A DNA stretch of 64,000 nucleotides from an uncultured Alphaproteobacteria bacterium (GCA_913046035.1 CAJWSW010000003.1:1-64000); one strand, 5' to 3'; shown: positions 40,931 to 51,571, counted from the first letter of the stretch. The notes: a model not told the origin generated them from the sequence alone. Made by a program: numbers and translations.

Positions 40931-43197
40931 CTGAGTTGAAGAGATGGCCGATTGGAGAGCGTGTTTTGCGGCTGGAAGATGGGCCGTTGCTCGCGGGAGA
41001 AGGAAAATTTTCGGCGGATTGGACCTTTCCCGACATGCTTTATATGCATGTTGTGCGTTCGAGTGTTGCGTGTGGGGCAATCCGCTCGATTGATACCTCA
41101 GCGGCCACATCCTCTGCTGGCGTGCATACCATTTGGACAGCGGTTGATATCCCAGAGATACCTCCCATCGAATTTCGAGCTACAAAATATAAGGGACTTG
41201 AGCCCTACAGGCAGCCTGTGCTTGCTGAACAACGGGTTCGATATGTGGGCGAACCAGTCGCTGTTGTATTTGCGGAGGACCCGTATATCGCTGAAGACGT
41301 TGCCAATAGGGTCTTGTTGGATATTACTGTAGAAGTCCCAATAACGGATGTGACAGATCCTTTGGGAACCTTCAGTCCGGGCTATAACACTGAGGCAACC
41401 CTCATCGAAAAGGGTTACGGCGATGTCGATGGCGCCTTTAAGGCGGCAGACCATGTGGTAGAATTAGAGCTTCGAACGGGACGGCATTCGGGAGTGCCGC
41501 TGGAATGTCGCGGCGGTTTGGCAAGAGTTAATCCCAAGGATGGTCGACTAGAATACTACGGCGCTACAAAACGCGCGCATCCAAACCGGGATCAAATCGC
41601 GCGGACGCTGCGTTGTGATCCCGATCGTCTAAATTTGTTTGAAGGTAATGTTGGCGGCGGCTTTGGTATTCGCGGCGAGTTATATCCAGAGGATTTTATA
41701 ATCTGTAATGCGGCGTTGCGGCTTGGCCGCCCTATTCGCTGGATTGAAGACCGTCGCGAACACCTTCTGTCGGCTAATCAATCGCGCCAACAGACACATC
41801 GGATCCGCGCGGCAATTGATGGAGATGGTCGTATTCTTGGCATTGACAACCAATTTTTTCACGATCAGGGGGCCTATCTGCGTACACATGGAGTTCGGGT
41901 CCCTGATATGACTGCTGGTTTAATGCTTGGTCCCTATGAGGTTCCAGCCTATCGCGTTGTTGGCCACGTTCGTATGACCAACAAGGCGCCCGCTGCCACC
42001 TATCGTGCACCCGGGCGCTACGAGGGCACCTTCGTTCGTGAACGGTTATTGGATGCTATTGCGAGTCGTATAAAAATCGATCCCATTGAGGTGCGTAGAC
42101 GCAACCTAATTCCTGCGAGTGCTATACCTTACTCACGGCCGCTCGACGCGCTTGAGGTTGATGTAGTGCTCGAATCCGGGGACTATCCGGCTCTGCTAAC
42201 GAACGCACTTAACAAATTCGATTGGCCCGGTATTCGACATGATATTGATGCGCGGCGTTTGAGGGGTGAGTGCGTTGGCGCTGGTTTAGGGTTTTTTGTC
42301 GAGAAATCCGGCCTCGGCCCCACTGATAAGGTACGTGTAGACCTTGATACCGATGGACAGGTTTCTGTCGTGACAGGTGCGGCAAATTTAGGTCAGGGTG
42401 TTCTTACAGTTATGGCACAGATCTGCGCCGGTGCCCTTGGATGTGGTCATGAGGGTATTGTTGTGCAACATGGACGCACGGATGTAATTGATGAGGGTTA
42501 CGGTAGTCACGCATCACGTACCACGGTTATGACCGGAGAGGCGACGAGGCTTGCGAGCGTCGCTCTGAGAGACAAACTTGCCGTCATCGCGGCCGAAAGC
42601 ATGCAGGCTGATATTGGAGACATTGAGTTCCGGGATGGTAGAACCGTTCACTCTGGGTCAGGTGCTTCGATCTCCTTTGCTGAGCTAGTAACTGCGTCGG
42701 GTGAAGCGATTGTGTCGGGAGAAGGTCGGTACGACACGAAACATATGAATTATCCTTACGGTGTTCACGCAGCGGTGGTTGCAATCGATCGCGATACAGG
42801 CATCGCGAAGGTCGAAAAATTTATGATAGCTTACGATATTGGCTGCGCGATTAATCCTCTGCTTGTTGAGGGTCAGCTGCAGGGGGGATTGGCACAGGGT
42901 ATAGGCGGAGCATTGTTTGAAGAGTTTGTTTATGACGCCTCTGGGCAGCCCCTATCATCTACATTCGCAGACTACATAATGCCTGGATCAACTGAGGTGC
43001 CGGAAGCAAAAATTCTTTTGACGGAAGACGCGCCAAGTCCGTTGAACCCGCTGGGTATCAAAGGGGCAGGAGAGGGCGGGATAAATGCCGTAGGCGCGGC
43101 GGTGGCTTCTGCTATTGACGATGCGCTTGGTTGTCCGGGTGCGGTGAAGGAACTTCCTGTTACGCCAAAGCGTTTGTGGTCGCTCATGTTGGGTTGA
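40927..43197 (+). CDS. Xanthine dehydrogenase family molybdopterin-binding (large) subunit
   Basis: GGGFGIRGELYPED, APGRYEGTFVRERLLD, KGAGEGGINAVGAAVASAI; ATGA overlap with the amidase. Confidence 0.92.
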   Translation: MTELKRWPIGERVLRLEDGPLLAGEGKFSADWTFPDMLYMHVVRSSVACGAIRSIDTSAATSSAGVHTIWTAVDIPEIPPIEFRATKYKGLEPYRQPVLAEQRVRYVGEPVAVVFAEDPYIAEDVANRVLLDITVEVPITDVTDPLGTFSPGYNTEATLIEKGYGDVDGAFKAADHVVELELRTGRHSGVPLECRGGLARVNPKDGRLEYYGATKRAHPNRDQIARTLRCDPDRLNLFEGNVGGGFGIRGELYPEDFIICNAALRLGRPIRWIEDRREHLLSANQSRQQTHRIRAAIDGDGRILGIDNQFFHDQGAYLRTHGVRVPDMTAGLMLGPYEVPAYRVVGHVRMTNKAPAATYRAPGRYEGTFVRERLLDAIASRIKIDPIEVRRRNLIPASAIPYSRPLDALEVDVVLESGDYPALLTNALNKFDWPGIRHDIDARRLRGECVGAGLGFFVEKSGLGPTDKVRVDLDTDGQVSVVTGAANLGQGVLTVMAQICAGALGCGHEGIVVQHGRTDVIDEGYGSHASRTTVMTGEATRLASVALRDKLAVIAAESMQADIGDIEFRDGRTVHSGSGASISFAELVTASGEAIVSGEGRYDTKHMNYPYGVHAAVVAIDRDTGIAKVEKFMIAYDIGCAINPLLVEGQLQGGLAQGIGGALFEEFVYDASGQPLSSTFADYIMPGSTEVPEAKILLTEDAPSPLNPLGIKGAGEGGINAVGAAVASAIDDALGCPGAVKELPVTPKRLWSLMLG

Positions 43198-43355
43198 GCA
43201 GTTGGAAAAAATTTACTTATCGGACAAAGAACTGCTCAATTATAAGGTGTTTTGGGTCAACAGAGCCGATGCCAACAAAACAAATTTTTTCGATGTGGTC
43301 TGGTATAAGCATGGCTGCGTATATTCTCAAACTCATTAAATCCGGGAGATAACCG

Positions 43356-43751
43356 GTGACAAAATTCATGCTAACGTGGCTCATATGTGCCATAATTTTC
43401 CTTTTAATTGACCTAGCCTGGCTTGGTGGTGTTGCTAAGTCTTTTTATCGAAACCAGATCGGCCATTTACTCGCAGATGACTTCCGTGCTTTGCCGGCAC
43501 TGTTGTTTTATGTGTTTTATGTCGCGGGAATTGTCTGGTTTTGCGTGTGGGGTGCGGAAAATTGGAAGGCAGCTGCAATCAGCGGGGCATTGTTCGGTTT
43601 CTTCTGTTACGCGACCTATGATATGACTAATTATGCGACCTTAAAAGGTTGGCCGCTACAAATGGTACTTGTTGATATAGCTTGGGGAACCGTATTAACA
43701 GCACTAGTAGCTGGGGTTGGTACCTATCTCTCATCGCTGCTGCTTAAGTAA
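43356..43751 (+). CDS. DUF2177 family membrane protein
   Basis: FFCYATYDMTNYATLKGWPLQMVLVDIAWGTVLT motif. Confidence 0.85.
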   Translation: MTKFMLTWLICAIIFLLIDLAWLGGVAKSFYRNQIGHLLADDFRALPALLFYVFYVAGIVWFCVWGAENWKAAAISGALFGFFCYATYDMTNYATLKGWPLQMVLVDIAWGTVLTALVAGVGTYLSSLLLK

Positions 43752-44629
43752 AAAATCTTTTTTGTTGCCAGCTTAGCATGGTTGGCTTTCCTTACTTCCG
43801 GTAGGTTCATGATAACGGTCAGTCGTTCGACATAGATCCGGCGTTCCTCGGAATAGTTAGATAACGAGCTCACAAGTTTTAAATCATCGAGAGGATTTTG
43901 CTGGCTCCGCATGTCAGCTCGAATTTCTCGAAAACTGCGGTATGCGGGATGTCTGTTTAAGTTACGCATGTAATCGCGGACACTCTCTTGCAAGTTGTTA
44001 AAGGCCTTGAGTGCAACTCCGGCGTCCCGGATTGCTGTCATCGAGCCTTTGCCAACAGGTGCATGTTGCCCGAAAAGAGCGTTTCCGATTTGAGAAAAAC
44101 GGGATGTACCCCAGCCAGACTCTTGGGCTGCCTGCGCTAGCGCCAGCCGTGGCGGTATAATATCAACCCGTTTTATTAATTCTTCAGTATTTCCTGCGCT
44201 AGTTCGGTATGTTCGGGCCAATTCGTCCAACCATTGCTGGTCCCGCCGACGTAAATCACGACCCATCGCTATGGACTTGTGTAATCGCTGCAATCGACGC
44301 CGATCAAGGCGAATATGTTCGTTAGCGTCGAGGATGTGCGGTAATACAATAGAGACGAAGACTGCCTTTCGCTTCTTGGGGTCAGGTTCTACCGGTAGAT
44401 CCCTGGGAAGATTTCGGAGAAAAAACCGCGGAAATTTTAGGTTATCGTTTTGGATGCTTGTTTGGGGATCGAACCCCATTTTTTCAAAGAGATTTATTAC
44501 ATCTACGACACTGTTAACCGTGAGCGATAAACGCCGCTCCGGAAGGATTGTTACCGCTAACCATAATGGTAGTGCGGTAATCGCTATGCAGACCGCAAGT
44601 ATCGCGACTTTATCCCAGTTCTTCATCAA
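43724..44629 (-). CDS. Bax-like glucosaminidase domain protein
   Basis: PPRLALAQAAQESGWGTSRFSQIGNALFGQ glucosaminidase motif; N-terminal TM/signal segment. Confidence 0.85.
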   Translation of the reverse strand: MMKNWDKVAILAVCIAITALPLWLAVTILPERRLSLTVNSVVDVINLFEKMGFDPQTSIQNDNLKFPRFFLRNLPRDLPVEPDPKKRKAVFVSIVLPHILDANEHIRLDRRRLQRLHKSIAMGRDLRRRDQQWLDELARTYRTSAGNTEELIKRVDIIPPRLALAQAAQESGWGTSRFSQIGNALFGQHAPVGKGSMTAIRDAGVALKAFNNLQESVRDYMRNLNRHPAYRSFREIRADMRSQQNPLDDLKLVSSLSNYSEERRIYVERLTVIMNLPEVRKANHAKLATKKIFYLSSSDER

Positions 44630-45162
44630 CCCGTACTAAAAAATCACTATTGCATGCGTCTTAAAAGCAAACAATTTGAAACTCCAGTCGCTTCTTTTCA
44701 TCACGCTATTCGACTAAATGCATCTATCCCTTAACAGGATGAGTGGCTACTTGGCCCATGGGCGCGCTTTGATATAGGCAAGTAGTATAAAGAAGAATAA
44801 ACCAATGCGAATTCACAAACGATTCCTGGCATTAGAGTACCTCATTCTCGCACGCGATTATAACTAGTGGTAGTGGCAAAAAGTTTATCTGATTGCCAGA
44901 CACTTTGTCCTGCAACAGCCGGATCCAAGCCTTTTTTTAGTGAATACTGCGGGGCGAGGACGTGTCAATTCTTCGTGAACATATAGGCGATCCTATGAAA
45001 TGTGCCGCGGCGTTAGCCGATTTGGCACTAAATACGTCACTAATATGGAAAAGACTTTTCCCAGATAAAAACGAGTATGGGGTAGGTTGTTCGCACTTAT
45101 AGATTTCCCGCTGTCAGAGTTAATGGTGGAGATCGAGCGCTTCGCTGTCAAAGCGGATTGAG

Positions 45163-46098
45163 CTATTTCATGGCGACTCTTTTGCCGACGTCGCGTAAAA
45201 TATTGATTAATGTTCTAAGGGCAGGGGTTATGGTCCCGTGTTCGCGGAGTACAAACCCGACAGGGCGAGTGCCTGAATGCCATTGAAGCTGCAGGACAGA
45301 GAGGACGCCCCGCTCGATTTCAGTTGTGAATAGCTCGGCTGGGCTTGCTGAGATAAAATCGCTAGCTAGAAGAAGGCTTTTAACGCAAAGCATTGAGTCT
45401 GTCTCGATGGTGCAAATAGGCAAATCGCTGCCCTCGAAACGGAATTCGTTGTCAACTAGCTGTCGAATTGCAGAGGGACCTCGTGCCATGATCCAGGTCT
45501 CCTTTGCCAGGTCCGAAAAGCTGAGATTTTTTCTCAGTGTAAGGGGGTGGTTGCTGCGTGTAATCACTGACAGCGAGTTCTGAAACAGGACCTCTTCAAC
45601 CAGGTATTCGTGTGTTTGGTTACCCCAAAGCGCTCCGATTACGATATCGATTTCTCCGTTGTCTAGTTCGTCAAGCTGGATCTCAAATGGGTCATTGCGG
45701 ACCTCCACCGTAAGCCCAGGAAGTTCCTCATGCAGTCGCGCAAGTGTGGGACCGACTAATGTTGCTAGGCCAATTGGAGAGGCGCCAATTACTAAATGCC
45801 CTGCTTCTGCAGTGTGGAGGTTGGCAAGATTACGGGTCGCGTGGCGAAGTTCTGCCTCAATGGTGCGAGCGTGTTCGGACAGCGAAATCCCGAAACGCGT
45901 AGGAACGACACCCCGTCCTTCACGCGCCAGTAATTCTACATTAAGACTATTTTCAAGTTGACGGATAGACCGGGTGAGTGCTGGCTGCGACATATTGAGG
46001 GCCCTGGCAGCAGCGGTAACACCTCCTTTTTCGACTACTGTCAAAAGATCGAGCATCTGCCGGACATTCAGATTTCGGAGTTTTGAAATATCATGCAT
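45163..46098 (-). CDS. LysR family transcriptional regulator
   Basis: N-terminal HTH LDLLTVVEKGGVTAAARALNMSQPALTRSIRQLE; start moved to MHDISKLRN. Confidence 0.92.
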   Translation of the reverse strand: MHDISKLRNLNVRQMLDLLTVVEKGGVTAAARALNMSQPALTRSIRQLENSLNVELLAREGRGVVPTRFGISLSEHARTIEAELRHATRNLANLHTAEAGHLVIGASPIGLATLVGPTLARLHEELPGLTVEVRNDPFEIQLDELDNGEIDIVIGALWGNQTHEYLVEEVLFQNSLSVITRSNHPLTLRKNLSFSDLAKETWIMARGPSAIRQLVDNEFRFEGSDLPICTIETDSMLCVKSLLLASDFISASPAELFTTEIERGVLSVLQLQWHSGTRPVGFVLREHGTITPALRTLINILRDVGKRVAMK

Positions 46099-46513
46099 AA
46101 TCTTTATCAATATATGAGTAATATATATTTGAATTAATATATAATGAATTGCATGGTTGTTAAACTTCGAGATCAACTTGGTACAAAATAATGATGCCGA
46201 GACATCCGGAGTGAGGCTCCACGCCTGGGAGGCGGCGCCTTTTGCAGCGCTGCGGGTTTACTGGTTTCGATTACCGTTGGCAGTTACTCTGGGTTGCATT
46301 GTCCTTGATCGTCAAATTGGTACAAAACCGATTGATTGAGTACGCTAACAGCGCCGTCTCCCAAACAAAACTGGTCGCACTTGCAATTGTATTGCTGAGC
46401 CCAAAATTGGAATCTTATTAGCGGTAAAGTTGTTTCGACGATAATAATCGCGGCAAGGTTCGTACTTGCTTTCTAAATTTTTGGTGAAGCCCTGCAGTGT
46501 TTATTTTCTAACT

Positions 46514-46912
46514 TTAGGCTTGAATAGCGTGCTGTAGGGGCTCTGAGCTAAAATCTGCAGGCGATGTGACCTCTAAAAGTTCAAGATCGTCTGACCATTC
46601 TAGAACGTCGTGCTTTATGGCTGGTGGTTGAAGTATGCAGGTTCCTTCTTGGGCAATTACTTCACCTTCACCTTCATACCAGAATCTCATCCATCCCTTC
46701 AGAATAAAGACCATCTGGAATTTAATCTCGTTATGTCGGTGGAGGCCAATGCGCGCTTCCTTATTTTTGACGGCGCGGATAACGTGTGCATGAAAGTCGC
46801 CGGCGGTTGCTTCCTTTATGCCGAGATCACGATATTCAAAACAATTTCGGAGACCATCTCCAATAAATTCTGAGTTTTTCGCGTGCATGATCGAGAGTTT
46901 CTGGGCTGCCAC
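46514..46912 (-). CDS. Cupin domain-containing protein
   Basis: RIGLHRHNEIKFQMVFILKGWMRFWYEGEGE motif. Confidence 0.7.
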   Translation of the reverse strand: MAAQKLSIMHAKNSEFIGDGLRNCFEYRDLGIKEATAGDFHAHVIRAVKNKEARIGLHRHNEIKFQMVFILKGWMRFWYEGEGEVIAQEGTCILQPPAIKHDVLEWSDDLELLEVTSPADFSSEPLQHAIQA

Positions 46913-46982
46913 TGTCTTCCCTCCTCAATGGTTCTGACGTCTGTAATTCCATTTTGCCGGTTGCTTGCCGACGCTCACCTTA

Positions 46983-47450
46983 TCAGGAGTTGCCAGCGAG
47001 TATTTCGTCAATGTCGTTTTCCATCTCCGAATTAGATAATGCTTTGATTACTAAAAGCATCTCATCGTCAAAACCGGCTGATGCAAGTTGCTTCAGTACG
47101 CGGCGTCTAGGAGTTTCGAAGAGGTCAACTATGGCAAGCTTGCTATCGGAGCCGCCAAACAGTTCCGCTTCCTCAATTTCGGCGTATTGATCCCCAGCCA
47201 TAAAGCATTCTTCGCCATTGAGATTTTGTAAAAGATTAACAAAAACCTGTCTTCCTTGAGGGGAAAGCTTTTTAAATAACTCAGTCAATGCCTGAGCGCG
47301 TCTAGCATTTCTCACTGTCCCGCCTCGCCGTTTTGCACAGGCAACTAACTCTATCAAAAGCTGCGACCTCTCGTCTTCGGGCAGATCTTTTGAAAAAGAT
47401 AGGCTGCGACGGCCCTTACGGAAAATTCTTGCGATCACAAAGTTGCTCAA
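46983..47450 (-). CDS. Hypothetical protein; possible stand-alone malonyl-CoA decarboxylase N-terminal-like helical domain
   Basis: ELVACAKRRGGTVRNARRAQALTELFKKLSPQGRQVFVNLL and ETPRRRVLKQLASA resemble the MCD N-terminal domain; no catalytic domain follows. Confidence 0.4.
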   Translation of the reverse strand: MSNFVIARIFRKGRRSLSFSKDLPEDERSQLLIELVACAKRRGGTVRNARRAQALTELFKKLSPQGRQVFVNLLQNLNGEECFMAGDQYAEIEEAELFGGSDSKLAIVDLFETPRRRVLKQLASAGFDDEMLLVIKALSNSEMENDIDEILAGNS

Positions 47451-47671
47451 TCAGGTAATAGTGTTTGGATAAATCTGTTTGGGGTTGCCGTTGGTTTTTT
47501 GTTTTCCCGCTACAAAGGCTACCTGTTAGCGTTGTTCAAGAAGCTTATAGCATTGTTAGGTCGCAATGCCTCGAGGTTACAGTGTTTTGTCATTGTTTTC
47601 TGTGATGCTCAGCGGTGCATACGGTCTTGTGGACAAATTATAAGCTTCGGTGGCGGCGATAAAACTATAAA

Positions 47672-48517
47672 CTAGGTGTTGACAGGCACCCCTTTAATCA
47701 TGGTCCGTCTTAGCATCCTAGGCTCTCCTGGAGGAAAGTCCTTGCGTGCGTGGGTTACACTGCGGTTATCCATCATCACTAAATCGCCTTTTTGCCATTT
47801 GTGTTGGAAAATGATCTCCTCATCTTCTTGGAAACGAAAAAGTTCCTTAAGGAGTGCATCGCTCGCTTTGTCGGTGAGGCCTTCAACGCGAGCAGTCATG
47901 AGGGGGCTCACGTAGAGCGCCTTTCGGCCTGTTTCAGGATGCCTAATGACTAAAGGATGAACCCAGTGATTAAAATTAGATATACCGCGGTGAAGGTCTA
48001 CGCGTCCCGTGCTTGCATAGTCGTAAATATTTAGGCCTTTGAGGTCTTTGATTTGCTGCTTTAGCTGATTGCTAAGACGATTGTATGCCATACACATGTT
48101 AGCGAAAACAGTTTCGCCGCCAACCGATGTTACTGCCATTCCGTACAAAACGGTTGCCGCGTATGGTACTTCTTTGAAACTTCCATCGTGATGGAACCAA
48201 ACCTCACCATCCCCAAATGAGCCGAGCGGTTTACCATCTTCTGTCAGGTTTGTGACCATATGGACGGCACCATTATATGCATTGTCGGCGTCGTTAGCAC
48301 GTTGAGCTGCTGGTTTGCCGCGAGTTGCCGTACCGCCCATCGCATCACAAAACTTTATTTGGTCTTTTGCATCAAGCTCCTGATCGCGGATTACTATCAC
48401 GCTGTATTCAAGAAACGCATCGTGGATTTGCGCTACAGTTTCTGGTGATAGGGCCATTCTTAGATCGACGTTTGTTATGAAGGCACCCCCAGCCTTGGAT
48501 ATTGGTGTGATATTCAT
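47672..48517 (-). CDS. TauD/TfdA family Fe(II)/2-oxoglutarate dioxygenase
   Basis: VWFHHDGSF HxD motif; distal His in MDNRSVTHARKDF. Confidence 0.9.
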   Translation of the reverse strand: MNITPISKAGGAFITNVDLRMALSPETVAQIHDAFLEYSVIVIRDQELDAKDQIKFCDAMGGTATRGKPAAQRANDADNAYNGAVHMVTNLTEDGKPLGSFGDGEVWFHHDGSFKEVPYAATVLYGMAVTSVGGETVFANMCMAYNRLSNQLKQQIKDLKGLNIYDYASTGRVDLHRGISNFNHWVHPLVIRHPETGRKALYVSPLMTARVEGLTDKASDALLKELFRFQEDEEIIFQHKWQKGDLVMMDNRSVTHARKDFPPGEPRMLRRTMIKGVPVNT

Positions 48518-48716
48518 GTCTTACAATCTTCTGTCTCCTATGAGGTGTGTCAAGATCAACTTTTACGATAGATCCGCAAATCTTCAATTGTCTGTTCTCA
48601 GGGGTTATCCTGACAATTGTAATTCAGTAGGTTAGAAATCTTGCTACAACAAAAGACTCAGGAGACTGTACTTTTAGCGTCAATCGCTTTAGTGGAGTGG
48701 CGGCAGGTATAAATGT

Positions 48717-49586
48717 ATGCGCATTGAAGTAAAACCATTAAAAGCGCCGCTAGGGGCTCAGGTCACGGGCATTAATCTCTCATCCTCTCTTACACAAGAC
48801 GAATTTAATGTCATTCATGATGCATGGCTAAAATATCAAGTTCTTATATTCCCCGATCAAAAAATCATTGATGAGGATCAAGTCCGGTTTTCGCGGATGT
48901 TCGGAACACTCCCCGAAAAAGCAGTGCATTCCCAAGGCACAAAGTCAGGTCAACAGTTACATAAGTCCGTAATGCTCGTGACTAATATTCGCGAAGATGG
49001 AAAAGTTATAGGTTCATTACCGGACGGTGAGATGCACTTCCATACGGATGGTGCATACGAGCGTAACCCTTATAGATATACAATGTTGTATGCGATAGAG
49101 GTTCCCCGTGCCGGAGGTGATACCTTATTCGCTAATATGTATCGAGCATACGAAACCTTGCCTAATGAGCTTAAACAAAAGCTTGACGGTGTGGAGGCTG
49201 AACATGGTTTTTATACTGGGGTAGATGTGTCCGAGAAAATGAAGCAGGCACTTCGCATAGATGGTTACGATGGCAAGGCTATCCATCCAGTCTTTATTCG
49301 GCATGAAGAAACAGGTCGAACCGCGCTTTATGTAAATCGACTTCAGACACGTCGACTTATCGGTTTTGAGGAAACGGAAAGTCGGAAAATTCTCGCACAT
49401 TTGTTTGAACATTCGGAACAAACCGAAATGATTTATCAACACAAATGGACGCCTGGTGATCTTGTGGCTTGGGATAATCGATGCACAAATCACGCTCGGA
49501 CAGACTTCGGTCCCGATGAACGCCGTCTCCTGCTTCGGACTACTGTTCAAGGAGTAAAGCCGTGCGCTGCTGTGTCGGCATCTTAA
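48717..49586 (+). CDS. TauD/TfdA family Fe(II)/2-oxoglutarate dioxygenase
   Basis: MHFHTDGAY HxD motif; distal His in WDNRCTNHARTDF. Confidence 0.9.
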   Translation: MRIEVKPLKAPLGAQVTGINLSSSLTQDEFNVIHDAWLKYQVLIFPDQKIIDEDQVRFSRMFGTLPEKAVHSQGTKSGQQLHKSVMLVTNIREDGKVIGSLPDGEMHFHTDGAYERNPYRYTMLYAIEVPRAGGDTLFANMYRAYETLPNELKQKLDGVEAEHGFYTGVDVSEKMKQALRIDGYDGKAIHPVFIRHEETGRTALYVNRLQTRRLIGFEETESRKILAHLFEHSEQTEMIYQHKWTPGDLVAWDNRCTNHARTDFGPDERRLLLRTTVQGVKPCAAVSAS

Positions 49587-49665
49587 GCCTGACCCGCTAA
49601 TCCAGTTTGCCGCCTAAAACCACGCCTGCTATACCGCCAGGACGGAAAACGAGTGGATAAATGCA

Positions 49666-50301
49666 TTGAAAATTGTGTGTCTCGACATGGAAGGCGTAAT
49701 CGCACCCGAAATTTGGATTGAGCTTGCTAATGTCACTGGTATCGATGATCTGAGGCGGACTACGAGGGATGAGCCAAATTACGATGAGTTGATGCGTTAC
49801 CGGCTCAATATTCTTGATAAGTATGATTTGGGTATTGACGCGCTGCAGCCCATAATTAACGAAATTGAGCCGCTTCCAGGTGCATGCGATTTCTTAGCCG
49901 CGGTACAGGCTAAATACCAGCTCGTAATCCTCTCCGATACTTTTTACGAGTTTGTCGGGCCGTTAATGGTCAAGATGGGGCAGCCTACACTCTTTTGTCA
50001 CCGGCTTGAGGTAGATGGAAACGGCAGGCTTTCTGGATACAAACTACGCATGGATGGACACAAACGAGCGGCGGTGAGGGCATTCAAGGGTCTGAATTTT
50101 TATACCTGCGCAGCAGGCGATTCATACAATGATACGCTGATGTTAGAGGAAGCAAATTCGGGGTTTCTGTTCCGTCCACCGCAGAACGTGATTGATGAAT
50201 TTCCGCAGTTTCCAGTCATGAGTGATTATAGCGATTTGTTGTCGGTGATTGATGCTGCAGGGCCGTTAAGCTCGCCCTTGGATCATGTTAAATCTATCTG
50301 A
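49666..50301 (+). CDS. thrH: Phosphoserine phosphatase/homoserine phosphotransferase ThrH-like
   Basis: CLDMEGVIAPEIWIELA HAD motif and AAGDSYNDTLML; TTG start. Confidence 0.88.
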   Translation: MKIVCLDMEGVIAPEIWIELANVTGIDDLRRTTRDEPNYDELMRYRLNILDKYDLGIDALQPIINEIEPLPGACDFLAAVQAKYQLVILSDTFYEFVGPLMVKMGQPTLFCHRLEVDGNGRLSGYKLRMDGHKRAAVRAFKGLNFYTCAAGDSYNDTLMLEEANSGFLFRPPQNVIDEFPQFPVMSDYSDLLSVIDAAGPLSSPLDHVKSI

Positions 50302-50316
50302 AATTATGGAGCAATT

Positions 50317-51567
50317 GTGAGCGAACTCGGCGTCTTTCAAACAGTTCCCCGTCGCAGAAGCGTCGCTGTCGATGTTGGTGGCGTCGTTGTGGGCGGTGGA
50401 GCGCCTGTTGTTGTGCAATCGATGACTAACACGGACACCGCGGATATCGATGCTACCGTTACACAGGTTGCTGCGCTTGCGAAGTCAGGTTCAGAGGTCG
50501 TACGAATTACTGTAGACCGAGACGAAGCAGCGAAAGCCGTGCCCTATATCCGCGACCGACTTTCGCTTATGGGCATCGATACACCGTTAGTTGGCGATTT
50601 TCACTATATCGGCCACAAGTTGCTTACGGAGAACCCAGCCTGTGCTGAGGCATTAGCCAAATACCGCATTAATCCAGGCAATGTTGGCTTTCGGGAGAAG
50701 CGTGATACTCAATTCAGCACTATGATTGAGGTTGCAAACAAATATGAAAAACCCGTGCGCATCGGCGTCAACTGGGGCTCTCTCGATCAAGAACTACTGA
50801 CCGGTTTGATGGACGAGAATACCGCATCTGAAAATCCAAAAGGTGCTGCGGAGGTCACACGAGAGGCTATTGTGAAGTCGGGTCTTTTGTCTGCAGCACG
50901 GGCCGAAGAGCTCGGAATGCCGCGGAACCGGATAATTATTTCCGCGAAAGTATCAGCTGTGCAAGATCTCATCGCCGTATACCGTGATTTGGCATCGCGG
51001 TGCGATCATGCTTTACATCTTGGTCTTACAGAAGCCGGAATGGGGACAAAGGGTGTGGTTGCTTCGGCTGCAGGGATGGGGATTTTACTGCAGGAAGGCA
51101 TCGGCGATACAATCCGGGTTTCGCTAACGCCGGAGCCGACAGGAGATAGAACGCGGGAAGTTGTGGTGGCGCAGGAATTGTTGCAGACCATGGGGATCAG
51201 ATCATTCATTCCATTGGTAGCGTCCTGCCCTGGTTGTGGTCGCACGACGTCAACGGTATTTCAGGAGCTTGCACAAAGCATCCAGGTGCATATTCGTGAA
51301 CGTATGATCGAGTGGCGAAAAAATTATCCCGGGGTGGAGGAGCTGAATGTCGCTGTTATGGGATGCATTGTAAACGGACCCGGCGAATCCAAGCATGCGG
51401 ACATAGGCATAAGTCTCCCCGGTACGGGTGAGGCTCCGGCTGCACCGGTATTTATCGATGGCGAGAAAAAGTTGACCCTGCGAGGTGCTGATATCGCCGA
51501 TCAGTTCCGTGATTTGGTTGAAGACTACGTAGAGAAGCGCTACGGCGCAAAGGTTAGCGAGCGTTAA
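50317..51567 (+). CDS. ispG: (E)-4-hydroxy-3-methylbut-2-enyl-diphosphate synthase (flavodoxin)
   Basis: [43 protein letters not shown] and [23 protein letters not shown]. Confidence 0.96.
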   Translation: MSELGVFQTVPRRRSVAVDVGGVVVGGGAPVVVQSMTNTDTADIDATVTQVAALAKSGSEVVRITVDRDEAAKAVPYIRDRLSLMGIDTPLVGDFHYIGHKLLTENPACAEALAKYRINPGNVGFREKRDTQFSTMIEVANKYEKPVRIGVNWGSLDQELLTGLMDENTASENPKGAAEVTREAIVKSGLLSAARAEELGMPRNRIIISAKVSAVQDLIAVYRDLASRCDHALHLGLTEAGMGTKGVVASAAGMGILLQEGIGDTIRVSLTPEPTGDRTREVVVAQELLQTMGIRSFIPLVASCPGCGRTTSTVFQELAQSIQVHIRERMIEWRKNYPGVEELNVAVMGCIVNGPGESKHADIGISLPGTGEAPAAPVFIDGEKKLTLRGADIADQFRDLVEDYVEKRYGAKVSER

Positions 51568-51571
51568 TCAC

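Noticed and set aside
44640-45160. Roughly 500 bp gap between the Bax-like and LysR genes, checked for a degraded gene or RNA
   Set aside because: Short reading frames such as ILREHIGDPMKCAAALADLALNTSLIWKRLF did not match any family I can name; no tRNA-like fold recognised.
46122-46143. TATATATT-N6-AATATATA dyad upstream of the LysR gene
   Set aside because: The sequence is a low-complexity AT tract, so the symmetry may be trivial; could be an autoregulatory site but not supportable alone.
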